From Saururus chinensis (Eukaryota > Streptophyta > Magnoliopsida > Piperales > Saururaceae): 64,000 bases of DNA. Below are positions 21,897 to 33,417 of this stretch, in pieces (the first letter of the stretch is position 1; each line of letters starts with the position of its first letter). Location: positions 17,237,057 to 17,301,056 of the forward strand of contig CP141148.1 of assembly GCA_035235625.1 (NCBI GenBank). The letters run 5' to 3'. Both the position numbers and the translations under genes were made by a program. The notes beneath the pieces are model-generated. The model ran no database searches, had not been told where the DNA came from, and saw only the letters and a list, made by a program, of their open reading frames with translations.

Positions 21897-23180
21897 ATGG
21901 AGGATCTAAGAACTAATGAGGAACTAAGAAGTGATAATAGGGATAATAATGCACAAAACGTTTAAGTTAAAACCTTACGTGATTATTTGCAACCAACTAG
22001 ATCAAGTTCTCCTTCTTACATGATTTTTTCAACTAATGTGGGTGGTTTTGAACTCAAGTTAGGTGTAATTCAATTACTACCCAAATTTCATGGCTTAGAT
22101 TCGGAAAGCCCATATTTGCATTTAAAAGAGTTTAAAGAGGTTTGTGCAACTTTGCCAAACCAAAATGTTTCAAATGATGTTATTAGATTAATACTCTTTC
22201 CATTTTCTTTAAAGGAAAAAACAAAAAATTGGTTGAATTCTTTAAAGCCAAGATCCATTGGAACATGGCAAAAAATGTAAAGAGAATTTTTAGAAAAGTT
22301 TTTCCCCACCCATAGAACTAATACACTTAGAAAGAAGAACATAAATTTTTCACAAAAAGAAAATGAGACTTTCTTCCAATGTTGGGAAAGGACTTTTGTT
22401 ATTGTGCCCACATCATGGATATGAAACATGGCCATGGCGTACAATTAGTTTCTTTTATAATGGTTTGACTTCTCAAATGAAGCAATTTGTTGAAATGATG
22501 TGTAATGAAGAATTTTTGAGTAAAGAACCTGAGGAAGCATGAGACTATTTTGTTATGTTAGCTGAAAATGCTCAATCATGGGAGGATTCTAATGAATTTG
22601 AAAGTAGTAATAAGACCAAATCTAATGGGACAACTAAGGGGGGCATGTATTTTCTTAAAGAAGAGGATGATGTAAAATCAAAAATTACAAGTTTAACAAG
22701 AAAAGTTGAGGCTATGGAAATTAATAAGGAAAACATGTCTAAAGCTTCTAAAAAAGCACAAGATATTTGTAGTATATGCGAGAGTGATGGACACCAAACA
22801 TAGGATTGTCCAACAATCCCTGCTTTTTAAGAAGGGTTACATACTCAAGCAAGTGTATGAATACTTACAAAAGGCCTTTTTCTTCTCCTTATTTAGAAAC
22901 TTATACTCCTAATTGGAGAAATCATCCCAACTTTAGTTGGAGAAATGAGTCTAATATGCAGGTACCCCCTTCTTCCTCAAATTATGTTCCACCACATAAG
23001 AAGACTCTTGAAGATACATTGCAAATATTAATACAAAGTCAAGCTACAATAAATGACCAAACAATGCAAGCCATCAATGACTTGAAGACTTCTATCACTT
23101 AATTGACCACAACTTTGAGCACTCAAGAAAAAGGGAAGTTTCCTTCTCAACCTCAACCAAATCCTAAAGGTCAATTTGTA
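21897..23180 (+). pseudogene. Athila-2 gag
   Basis: Starts MEDLRTNEELRSDNRDN. The retrotransposon gag core follows: LPKFHGLDSESPYLHLKEF, then LFPFSLKEKTKNWLNSLKP. A CCHC-type zinc knuckle (ICSICESDGHQT, stop, DCP) is near 22770-22810, followed by the linker QSQATINDQTMQAINDL near 23037-23087. Stops at 21963-21965, about 22278-22280, 22801-22803 and 23100-23102, and frame changes between 22390 and 22560, break it. Gag forms the particle; the zinc knuckle binds RNA. The stop in the knuckle (TAG) fits a Trp or Gln codon hit by a single change. Confidence 0.85.
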
Positions 23181-23214
23181 ATTTAAAATTTTAAATTCTT
23201 CAAGTTCACAAGAA

Positions 23215-26200
23215 GTGCATTCTAAGTCCATCACCACTTTGAGAAGTGAAAAAGTCATTAACAAAGACATTCCAATGAAGGTTGTTGAACCTAAGGAGTC
23301 TTTGAATTCTCAACATGGTGATGAACTTGATAACTTTGATTGTGTTGCTCCAATTCTTCCTCCTTTTCCTCAAAGGTTACAATCTTCCTCTAAATTGGTG
23401 CCAAATGGCGACATTCTTGAAATTTTCAAACAAGTGAAGATTAACATTCCTCTCTTAGATGCCATTAAACAAATTCCATCTTATGCTAAATTTTTGAAAG
23501 AGCTTTGTATAATCAAACGTAAGCTAAATGTACAAAAGAAGACATTTTTGACTGAACAAGCAAGTGCAATTTTGTAACAAAACGCCCCACCCAAATATAA
23601 AGATCCTGGTTGTCCAACCATATCTTGTATAATTGGGAATTATAGAGTGGAAAAAGCTTTACTTGATCTTGGGGCAAGTGTTAATCTCTTACCTTATTCT
23701 GTTTATGAACAATTGGGACTTGGTGAATTAAAGCCCACAAGCATTACACTTCAACTTGCAGATCGCTCAGTTAAAACACCAAGAGGAATTGTTGAGGATG
23801 TGCTAGTACAAGTAGAAATTTTTTACTTTCTGTTGATTTTATTGTTTTGGACACACAACTAGTTTTGAATGGTTGTACTCAAACTCCTATCATCTTAGGC
23901 CGCCCATTTCTTGCTACTTCTAATACTCTTATTAATTGTAGAAATGGTGTTATGAAGCTTTCTTTTGGAAATATGACTTTGGAACTGAACATTTTTAATA
24001 TTTGTAGGCAACCAGGAGATGAAGATGAGGATGTGCATGAAGTGAATATTTTAGAAAGTCTTGTTAATGACATGACTACTATTTCTTCATTTTCTAACCC
24101 TCTTGAAGCATGTCTTTCTTATTCTAACTTTGATGATGATGTTATGATTAATGATGTAAATTCCTTGTTGAAGTCAACTCCATTATTGGATACTGATAGG
24201 TGGAAGGCCCACTTTGAGGAGTTACCTCCTTCTAATAGCGCTCCTCTCCCCTCAAGTGTCCAACCACCCAAGCTAGAATTAAAACCCCTCCCTACTGAAC
24301 ATAAATATGCTTATCTTGGTGAGGGAGAGACATTACCTGTGGTTGTCTCTTCAATGTTGGATAGGAAGCAAGAGCACAAGTTGCTTGAAGTCCTTAGAAA
24401 TCACAATAATGCCATTGGGTGGACCATTGCTGATATCAAGGGGATTAGTTCCCTGATTTGTACACATAGGATCTTCATGGAAGAAAATGCAAAACCTGTG
24501 AGACAAATGCAACAGAGGTTAAACCCCAACATGAAAGTGGTAGTGAGAGCAGAGGTCCTAAAATTATTGGATGTGGGTATCATTTACCCCATTTCTGACA
24601 GTCCATGGGTGAGTCCCACCCAGGTTGTCCCCAAAAAGTCTGGAGTGATAGTCGTAAAGAATGCTAATGATGAGTTAATTCCCACTAGAGTCACCACCGG
24701 TTGGTGGATGTGCATAGATTATAGAAAATTGAATTCCATCACTAGGAAAGACCACTTCCCCTTTCCATTCATGGACCAAATCCTAGAGAGGGTAGCCGGT
24801 CATCGATTTTATTATTTTCTAGATGGTTATTCAGGATACATCCAACTTGAGATTGCACTTGAAGATCAAGAAAAAACAACCTTTACATGTCCATTTGGTA
24901 CCTTTGCATATCGAAGGATGCCGTTTAGATTATGTAATGCTCTTGCCACATTCCAAAGGTGCATGATGAGCATCTTTAGTGACATAGTGGAGCGGGTTTT
25001 GGAAGTTTTTATGGATGACTTTTCTATTTTTGGTGATTCTTTTGATGATTGTCTTGATAACTTTGAAAAAGTTTTGGTGAGATGTGAAGAGAAAAATCTA
25101 GTTTTAAATTGGGAAAAGTGTCATTTTATGGTTACTACTAGAATGGTACTTGGTCACATTGTTTCTGTGCAAGGAATTCAAGTGGACAAGGCAAAAATTG
25201 AATTGATTGCTAATTTACCTAGTCCAAAGTCCATAAAAGATGTTAGATCCTTTCTAGGGCATGCCGGTTTTTATAGAAGATTTATCAAGAATTTTAGTGT
25301 GATATCTAGACCATTGTGTAATCTTCTATCAAAAGAGCATTCTTTTGAGTGGTCGGATGCATGTGAAGAAGCTTTCACAAAGCTTAAGAACATGTTAGTG
25401 TCCGCACCCATCATGCAACCCCCAGATTGGACTCTTCCTTTTAAAATTATGTGTGATGCAAGTGATTATACCATTGGGGCTGTTTTAGGGCAAAGGAAAG
25501 ATAAGAAACCTTACGTAATTCATTATGTAAGCAGAACCTTAAATAGTGCCCAAATGAACTACTCCACCACTGAAATAGAACTTCTTGTTGTAGTATTTGT
25601 ACTTGACAAATTTAGATCCTATTTGATTGGCTCTCAGATTATCATTTTTACTGATCATGCAGCTTTGAAGTACCTTTTGAGCAAAAAAGATACAAAGCCT
25701 AGATTGCTCCGATGGATACTCCTACTCCAAGAGTTTGATCTCACAATCAAAGACAAGAAGGGAGTAGAGAATGTGGTGGCGGATCATCTTTCCAGAATGA
25801 AATATTTTGATTCTTTGAAAAACATTCCAATCCAAGACACATTCCCCGATGAACAACTTTTTGCCATCTCACATCCTCCATGGTATGCCGACATTGCCAA
25901 CTACTTGGTGACAGGTAAAGTTACTCACCATTGGTCTCCTCAAGATAAAAAGAGATTCTTCACTGAGGTAAAGCATTTCTTTTGGAATGACCCCTATCTC
26001 TTTAAGTACTATCCAGATCATATAATAAGGAGATGTGTGCCTGATTCTGAACAAGTAAGTGTCATCTCTTTTTGTCATTCTAAAGCATGCGGTGGCCACT
26101 TCTCCTCTAAAAAGACCACCGCTAAAATTTTGCAATGTGGTTTTTACTGGCCAACGCTTTTCAAAGATGTTCATGAATTTTGCAAAACTTGTGAAAGGTG

Positions 26201-26228
26201 TCAAAAGTTAGGAGTCATATCTCGTTGA
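23215..26228 (+). pseudogene. Athila-2 protease, reverse transcriptase, RNase H and integrase zinc domain
   Basis: Protease: LLDLGASVNLLPYSVYEQLG near 23656-23715. A stop at 23575-23577 and a frameshift near 23830-23850 separate it from [14 protein letters not shown]. The long frame 23847-26228 holds the [34 protein letters not shown] near 24708-24770, [13 protein letters not shown], and active site [10 protein letters not shown] near 25003-25032. RNase H has [15 protein letters not shown] near 25450 and [11 protein letters not shown] near 25650. The integrase zinc residues lie in CHSKACGGH and CKTCERCQ (26070-26205). The RT motif FGLCNAPATFQ reads [11 protein letters not shown], two unusual changes. 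The frame ends at a TGA where the core domain should continue. Confidence 0.92.
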
Positions 26229-27169
26229 AATATGATGCCCCTTAACCCCATATTGGTTATTGAGATTTTTGATTGTTGGGGCATTGATTTCATGAGGCCT
26301 TTTCCTCCTTCTTTTGTCTATGTTTACATTTTAGTTGTTGTCGATTATGTTTCCAAGTGGATTGAGACTGTTCCAAGCAAAACCAATGACCACAAAGTTA
26401 TTGTGCGCTTTTTAAAAGAAAATATATTTTCAAGGTTTGGAACACCTCGAGCCATTATAAGTGAGGGGGGGTCACATTTTTGCAATAAGCCTTTTGAGGC
26501 TTTGATGAGGAAGTATGGGATTACCCACAAAGTAGCTACCCCCTATCACCCACAAACAAGTGGACAAGTTGAGATTTCTAGAAAATTAAATATATTTTAC
26601 AAAAAACGGTAAATCCAAATGGTAAAGATTGGTCTTTACGGCTAACCGATGCTCTTTGGGCTTACCGTACCGCTTTTAAGACCCCAATTAGCATGTCTCC
26701 TTACTGTTTGATTTTTAGAAAAGCTTGTCACTTGCCTGTGGAGTTGGAACATAGGGCATATTGGGCAATCAAAGCTTTGAATTTTAACTTTGATAAGATT
26801 GGCTTAAATAGACAATTGCAAATCAATGAGTTAGAGGAAATTCGACGTGATGCTTATAAGAGTTCAAAACTTTACAAAGAGAGAATGAAGGCTTTTTATG
26901 ATAAAAATATTTTACAAAAAACTTTTGAGCCATTTCAAAAAGTTTTATTGTACAACTCTAGACTTCATCTCTTTCCAAGAAAATTAAGATCACGTTGGAT
27001 AGGTCCTTTCATTGTAAAAACTATTTTTCCTTATGGAATTGTTGAAATTGAAAACCCAAAAAATGGTAATATTTTTAAAGTTAATGGCCAATGTTTGAAA
27101 CCATTTTTAGACCATTTTGTCCCTGAAGTTGAGTCTACATCTCTTGAAAATCTAAATTATGAGGGTTGA
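26229..27169 (+). pseudogene. Athila-2 integrase core and C-terminus
   Basis: After the TGA at 26226-26228 the frame continues with [16 protein letters not shown] (first catalytic Asp), [11 protein letters not shown] and [17 protein letters not shown]. The family has Asp in ISDGGSHF, so the second catalytic residue is now Glu. Then come [12 protein letters not shown] (catalytic Glu) and a frameshift near 26600. The last frame runs from about 26600 to 27169: [38 protein letters not shown], then the C-terminal [20 protein letters not shown] and [12 protein letters not shown]. The stop at 27167-27169 is the natural polyprotein end. There is no chromodomain, as expected for Athila. Confidence 0.9.
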
Positions 27170-28630
27170 TTTTCTTTTCATGATTTTTCCAAAAAAAAAA
27201 AATTTACATTGATGACAATGTTTAGTTTAGGTTTGGGGGTGTAGAAAGATATTTCTTATGTTTTTTTAGTTTTACTTTAAAAAATTGATAAATTGAAAAT
27301 TTTAATTTGATTTATTTTATTTTATGTTTTTGCTTATTTACATTGATTCCTATTCTAGACATGTGACTTTATTTAATGACATCAGACTACTTAGAATATG
27401 ACTTGATAAATTTAATTATTTTGAGTTCTGATTACTTTATATTGGTTTCTTGTGCTCCTATTTTGAAAAAAAAAACAAAGCAAGACATTTGCCTATGTGA
27501 GAATTTGAGCCCTTGATTATGGTCTTACATTTTAGTGGATATCATTAAATCTAAGTAATTATTTTCTTATGAGAGTAAAACTTTAGCATGACCTGGTAGT
27601 ATTCATGTTATCATAATAGAGTTTTGAGCTTCACTATTCTTGGTTTGTAGAACAGTCAAGGACTTTCTGTTAACACAATTCAAGTTGATTGTATAATGTG
27701 CTCAAGAAAAAAAACAAGTGGAAAAAAGAATGAAAAATTGTAACGAATTAAAGTCACTCTATTGAGTAGTCAAGGACTCGGCGTACCTCACTAAGCATAG
27801 GGTGTTCGAGTCAAAAAGGTAGAGTTAACTAATTTATGACATGCATAGCCATGAAGCTTATTTGGTTCAAGTTATTAAGCCTGAGGGGTGTTTTAACACC
27901 AAGTGCCCTGAGCCAATTGGATTGGGAGTCACTGGCCTAACACTTGTTATATGGATCATATAGAAGGCTTAAAAGGCTAAGCCTTACACATGTCATGTGA
28001 GATGAACATAAAATTCTAGTAGGACACTATGCAATTATATCTTGCATGAGTTGTTAGGTGATCTAGGGTGTTTTACTTTCTAAGGAAGGTTTTGCATGAT
28101 TCTCTATTATGATCTCTTGAAGATGAATGGATGCCAATGCCAATTTTTTTACTGTTAAAATTGAAATTGCTAAGTGGACATAAGACACATTGAGGTTTTC
28201 GATTCATGAGATTGGGATTGTATAATTACTTGGCAATGTCTATTTTTCTAAAACTATTATGTATGTACAAGTACTTACCACCAATATGAAGTTGTCAGAA
28301 TGAATTATTGTTTAAGAAGACAAGTTGTATTATGTATGATTGATTTTACTAAATGAAGTCACATGTTTAGGAGGAGTTGATTTGTAAATTTGACGTGGTT
28401 TTAATTTTAATTTTCTTCTATCATTTAAATTTTAAATTTTGTGGGTATATTCACCGCAAACCCTCACAAGACACAACTCGTCCACTAGTGTAAGCTAGGG
28501 GTTTAAAGGTTTGTTGCATATGCGAAACGCAATCGAGATTTCCTGCGGAAGTGGAGTAGTTAGTTTTGTTTTCTATTGTTTTAATTTTTATATTACTCGA
28601 GCACTAGCAAAAAGTTGGTTTGGGGCTATT
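27170..28630 (+). other. Athila-2 3' noncoding region with polypurine tract
   Basis: No open frame, although some Athila elements carry an env-like gene here. The text matches Athila-1 at 7182-8620. The end, AAAAGTTGGTTTGGGGCTATT around 28610-28630, abuts the LTR and acts as the polypurine tract. A short poly-A run near 27190 interrupts the start. Confidence 0.75.
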
Positions 28631-30037
28631 TGATGCACTGAAATAATGTTTAACAAAATATTTACAAATTTCAAATTGCAATCCTATTTTGTGTCAAGTC
28701 ATTGCTTATTTGGGCTATTTATGTTTTGAATAGGTTAGTTGGACCTTAATTGAGTTTACATGTCCAAACAGGCTTCAACGGGATCCAACAGGATCCAAGT
28801 AGAAGAAGAAGTGAAGCCCAACTACCCCAAGTTATTTAAAAGTCAAGAATAGGCTCTTAATGGTCCAAACATGCATGGAATGGTCGAACACAACCTTGCG
28901 GACCCGTTGGATTTGAGATTTGCATCAAGAGAACTAAATTAGGAAAGAAGCTGATTTGTACAGATTGACACAGCCATAATATTTTAACCATATCTTTCTA
29001 TGTATAACTCAGATTGATACAATTCGGATGACATTGGAAAGAAGACTTATGTGGCTACAGTTATTATTTCAAGAAGAAATTCCAAATTCCAAAGATTTGT
29101 ATAGGTCGAATTTGGCATAAAATCGAATAGCTAGTTAATTAACCCGAGGCCAGGACATGAAGAATATTTTCATTGGTTGTGATTGATACATATAAGGAAA
29201 GACAATGAGGCTGATTGGATATCTAAAGAAATATTCAAAGATACTTAGTTGCTAAATAAATTATTGATTTATTTGATTGATGTATAATCTAATCATTGCC
29301 AAAGATAAAACTAATCAGGCAATCAATCAAGATGCAATCAAGAGATATGATTTTACTTTTCTCTTTGAAGCAACCCCTTCTATTCTAATAAATAGAGGGG
29401 TGGACATGATAGAGGCATCATTCCCTCCTTTTTGGAGCTCTCTTCTCCTATTTTTATTTTTTTTTTGTATTTTTATTTTTAGTTGTATTGTAATGGCTTT
29501 CTAAGCTCTCAAGCTAAGGATAGGAATGAAGCTTGTACTTAATGTTTAATGGCTATGTTGATTCAAGTAAGTTCTTTATCATTTTAAATTGATATTCCAT
29601 ATTTAAAATGTTTATAATCTATATAATTATTTAATTCGGCGTTGACAAAAAAAATGCCGAATGCTTATAATTCCATGCGATTATATACTTAATGCTTTCA
29701 CATAGTAAACAATCAATTGCTATTGTTTTATTTCAAAGTTCTTTAAAAGATAAATTTTTCAATTGAGACAAATTTTCATTTGATCTTAATTGAGTTATCA
29801 TTTGAATCAAGTACACATTAGAGATTTATTACAAGTGGATTTCCAATGCCTTAGCACTTTCTCTTTAATTGTCTCTTATTCTCTATTTTACCTTCCTTTT
29901 CTATTTTATTCTTTTCGTAATAGTTTTCTTTGTCACACAAGGCTTTCCCTGTGGATCGACCTTATTTACTATAGTTGACAAGTAAAAAAGAAATCTAAAC
30001 TAGACTACTTCATAGTCTTAGCTTGGATGTAACAACA
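28631..30037 (+). repeat. Athila-2 3' LTR
   Basis: Starts TGATGCACTGAAATAATG and ends GGATGTAACAACA; 1407 bases. It is followed by CTGGC, the decayed target duplication. Confidence 0.92.
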
Positions 30038-30042
30038 CTGGC

Positions 30043-30530
30043 ACAGCCATAGCACTCAACTGAGTGAGAGAAAAGAAACTAGGGGAAACACCAGGGGAGG
30101 GCAGAGTAGCCTTAGGGGCTGGGACGATGGCCACCTGTCGTCACACGGCCATGGCGGAGCCAGTGATGGCTGCACTGCGGCCCACTGTGGCCGGCGGTGG
30201 CTGGTCTAATGAAACTCGAAGGGCGGAGATGCATTGTCCGGAAGTTTCTGGATTCGGCTGGGCCGAGCCCGATCCTTGCGCACATTTTTTTTAATTTTTT
30301 CCATTTATGTCCCTAATGCGCGTTAACCATATGTTTATGCATTGTACCTCCGAAATTCAAGCCGTAAGCACGCGGCAAGGCCGATGGCCTATGACTAAAC
30401 CCCACACCCAACTCTATGGGTACAAATATGGAGTAAATGCTCAAATATGAATACTCTGAAGCGTCACATTTTCTGCCAAAAATGATTAAAAAAATAGCTA
30501 AATAATCGGAGAAAAATCAGGCACTTTACA
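30043..30530 (+). repeat. right end of the long LTR-like unit
   Basis: Resumes the GC-rich text interrupted at 20069, then turns AT-rich and ends GGCACTTTACA at 30530, followed by TTTCT (30531-30535). A 76-codon frame at 30064-30294 is GC-rich and has no recognised domain. Confidence 0.62.
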
Positions 30531-30535
30531 TTTCT

Positions 30536-30989
30536 CTAGTTTGGATTGTATTTTTAAGAATAGGGAGAAGAAAATGGCCTTTTGTAAGTGTTCATGGCAT
30601 TTCCTTGGGAGTGTAATACTCTTGAAAGGTAGGGATTGTTGGACAATCCTGTGTCAAGTGTCCACTTGTTTCACAAATGCCACAAATACTTTGTGACTTT
30701 GCATCAATTAGTTTGCATTGCATTGCTTCAATTTTTCTAGTTAAACTAGCAATTTTGGCTTGAACATCATCTTCTTCCCTAAGAACATACTTCCCACCCT
30801 TACTTGGTATATTCGGCTTGGATTTTTTAGATTTTTTTGGTTGACTAGAATCAGCCTATGACTGGGCTTTTTTTGCTAACCAATCATGGTAGTCTCAAGC
30901 TTCCTTCGGCTCTTTTTCTTAAAATTTACCATTACACATAATTTCTATGTGCTCACGCATTTGAGAACTCATTCCTTGATAAAAGATAC
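30536..30989 (-). pseudogene. Athila-1 gag, central part with zinc knuckle
   Basis: Minus-strand frames match the middle of Athila-2 gag: FYQGMSSQMREHIEIMCNG, LREEDDVQAKIASLTRKIEA and the zinc knuckle CGICETSGHLTQDC, here intact as C-x2-C-x4-H-x4-C. The match begins almost directly after the primer site, so the leader and the N-terminal half of gag (about 1 kb in Athila-2, 21464-22455) are deleted. Stops are near 30905 and 30855. The text continues at 10212 across the inserted unit. Confidence 0.85.
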
Positions 30990-31007
30990 TCCTCGGCAAT
31001 GGCGCCA
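30990..31007 (-). other. Athila-1 primer-binding site
   Basis: TGGCGCCATTGCCGAGGA in element sense, three bases from the LTR. It differs from the tRNA-Asp complement TGGCGCCGTTGCCGGGGA at two positions. Confidence 0.85.
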
Positions 31008-31010
31008 ATT

Positions 31011-32441
31011 TGTTATTACATCTGAAATAAGACTATGAAGAAGTCGAAATCAAATTTAATTTACTTGCCAATTATTGTAGAGAAGGTAGATCCAGAAGGA
31101 AAACCTTGTGCAACAAAGAAAATTGTTACAAAAAAATAGAGCAAAGAAAAATTAAAAAAGAAAGAGTAGAAGAGTATTGAGGGAATAAAGAGTTAAATAA
31201 TCAAGAAAAGAAAATACTAAGACATTAAGGGTCATTGTAACATTTAGTGATGTTCTTCATGTGTCATGTTATCTCAGTTAGAATCGAATGAATATTCTAT
31301 CTAACCGGAAGATATGAACATTAAAAGGAAACACAAAGATAAAAAATGATTTAGATAGATGAAGGATAAAAATAATTATTTCTACAAGAGTTCTATGTAT
31401 TCAATTCACAAAAGATCAAGGAGAGCCTTCAAGCATCTTATGTATCTAAATCACAAAGAAATAATAAAAGAACTAATATTAAATAAATATCACTTCAAAT
31501 AACCAATACTTACTTGAAACCCTTGATGAAACATGAATTGAACTTCATTTGATTATTACAAATCACCTCTAGCCTTAGCTTGAGAGCTTAGAAAGTCATT
31601 ACAATAAAACTAAAAACAAACAATACAAAAGAAGAGAAGAAAATCGGAAAAGAGAGCTCCAAAGAGGAGAGAATGATGCCTCTGCCACGTCCACCCCTCA
31701 ATTCATAGGAGTAGAAGGGTTATATTAAAGGAGAAGGTCCAATCATATCCCATGATTGCATCCTGATTGAGTACTTAATTGGTTGCTTCTTTGGCAATGA
31801 TTAGATTCAAAATTAATTAAATAAATCAATGATTTCTGTAGTAATTAAGTATCTTTCAGTCTTCCTTTAGTTATCTGATCAGCCTCATTGTCTTTCCTTA
31901 TGTGTATCAATCACAACCAATGAAAATATTCTCTATGTGTTGGCCTCAGGTTAGTTAACTAGCTGCATGCCAGTTGTGACCCATAAATCGTTGGAATCAT
32001 GAATTTCTTCCGAAAATAGTAATTCTACCCACAGAAGTATTCTTTCCAATGCCAATAGAATCATATCAATCCAAATTATACATATGAAGATATGTCCAAA
32101 ATACTAAAGTTGTATCAATATGTCCAAATCAGCTTCTTCCCGAATTTAGTTCTCTTAATGCAAATCTCAAATCTAACGAGTCCAAAAGGTTGTATTCGAC
32201 CATTCTATGAATGTTTAGACCATTAAGAGCTCATTCTTGACTTTTAAATAGCTTTGGGTAGTTGGGCATCACTCCTTTTCTACTTGGATCCTGTTGAAGC
32301 CCATTTAAACATGTAAACACAACTAAGGTCCAACTAACATATTCAAAACATAAATAGCCCAAATAAGCAATGAATTAACATAAAACAAGATTACAATTCA
32401 AAATTTGAAAAATTTTAATTGAACCTTATTTCAGTGCATCA
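31011..32441 (-). repeat. Athila-1 5' LTR
   Basis: Plus-strand text runs TGTTATTACATCTG to TTTCAGTGCATCA; 1431 bases. It aligns with 5785-7181 and with both Athila-2 LTRs. ATTTT follows at 32442-32446, equal to 5780-5784. Confidence 0.9.
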
Positions 32442-33417
32442 ATTTTCCTAAAAATAAAAATAATCAAAAAGCTTATAATCAATACACCTATGTCTTTTTC
32501 TGAGTTATGATATTTTTCCTTAATTCATTTTTTTAGGCTTAAGTTTTTCTAAATCCTCTCTACTTGCATCATTTATTTTTTCTTTCTTTTTCATTCACTT
32601 TTTTCTTTACGTCAAATAGATGGGACCTTCACACTAACCTAGGCCGACCTAAGTAGCTCTTCCTCATTATCTTTATGAAGACAATTCTATTATCTAAAGA
32701 GATATTAAAGTACATCAAACTCATAAACATTGAAGTACAATACATGAAATTTTCTTTTTTTAATTATAAGTAGAAATCTGGCCAAAGATCCTCTAATTTC
32801 ATCACCTAGACTCCACTAAAATCCAAAAGCCCCAGTCATGTTTAAGAATTATTACTTGATGATCATAAATAAAAGTGATTTGCGCCTCAACATGATGTAC
32901 GCAAGTTTTTATATTCAAAGAATTACCACATGAAACAAAATAAAATAAAATCTTTCTTCACTCACTTAGGTGTATCCTTCTCTTAGTTAAGGTATGTTTG
33001 ATAACTAATCGTGTTGCCTTTGAGCTTAAAAGTAAATTAATCTTGATATGTTTCAAGAGTTTAACCTATCAATAACCAAAACAAAGCTAATTGTAAAACC
33101 AAGCAAATGCTACACTAATTTATTTATGTTTTTATCATATTCCATTTTTTTTCAATTCGAAACCTACAAATTGAAGACATGTAAAACGAAGTAAAATTCA
33201 ATAAAACTAAAAACATGAATGTCCAAATGATAGAAAGAATTAAACCATGGACACACATCAAAATATCTTACATAAAGATTTGAGACTCCTTAGCCTTACC
33301 TAGCCATACAATCCCAAGGCATCATATGGTAGACACCCTTGCTCTTCTTAATTAATCCTTCAATGTTTGAAGATCAACCTTCTTCATTGACACTCTCTTC
33401 ATTTTTTTTTCATACAC
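32442..33417. other. target duplication, then AT-rich sequence without a recognised gene
   Basis: ATTTT at 32442-32446 closes the nest; the text then continues the pre-insertion sequence that ended at 5779. No domain or repeat is recognised up to 33417. The last 150 bases may be decayed copia sequence downstream of gag. Confidence 0.5.

Larger units (their letters stand above)
20070..30037 (+). mobile_element. Athila-2: nearly full-length Ty3/gypsy Athila element, nonfunctional
   Basis: LTRs at 20070-21442 and 28631-30037 flank a tRNA-Asp-type primer site, gag, protease, RT, RNase H, integrase, a noncoding 3' region and a polypurine tract. Total is 9968 bases. The polyprotein has the hallmark Athila segment around [30 protein letters not shown] and [10 protein letters not shown]. 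It sits in the GC-rich part of the long LTR-like unit, opposite in direction to Athila-1. Stops, frameshifts and a changed integrase catalytic residue make it inactive, although RT to the integrase zinc domain is one open frame of 793 codons. No env-like frame is present. Confidence 0.92.
10213..30530 (+). mobile_element. long noncoding LTR-like unit (about 4.98 kb without insertions), probable solo LTR
   Basis: It starts TGTAACGC, ends CTTTACA and is flanked by perfect TTTCT duplications inside the Athila-1 gag. Removing Reina-1 and Athila-2 with one copy of each duplication leaves 10213-10506, 15876-20069 and 30043-30530. The TGTAA/TTACA ends and 5-base duplication fit a Ty3/gypsy LTR, perhaps Tekay/Del-like, whose LTRs are long. 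No gag, pol, primer site or second LTR was seen inside, so it is either a very long solo LTR or a noncoding derivative. Its strand is assigned only by the LTR ends and is uncertain. Confidence 0.65.
5785..32441 (-). mobile_element. Athila-1: internally deleted Ty3/gypsy Athila element, split by a nest
   Basis: Two related LTRs (5785-7181 and 31011-32441) face the same way and are bounded by ATTTT at 5780-5784 and 32442-32446. Removing the insertion at 10213-30535 leaves about 6.3 kb: 5' LTR, primer site matching tRNA-Asp, the middle and end of gag, protease, a 3' noncoding region, polypurine tract and 3' LTR. The N-terminal half of gag and all of RT, RNase H and integrase are missing, so it could only have moved with proteins supplied by a relative such as Athila-2. 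The gag reading frame continues across the insertion, which confirms the two halves belong together. Confidence 0.88.

Noticed and set aside
27170..28630. Possible env-like ORF3 of Athila-2
   Set aside because: No frame of useful length or membrane segment is present; the text is AT-rich and matches noncoding sequence in Athila-1.
30064..30294. 76-codon plus frame
   Set aside because: It is GC-rich text of the long LTR-like unit next to the Athila-2 insertion and has no recognised domain.
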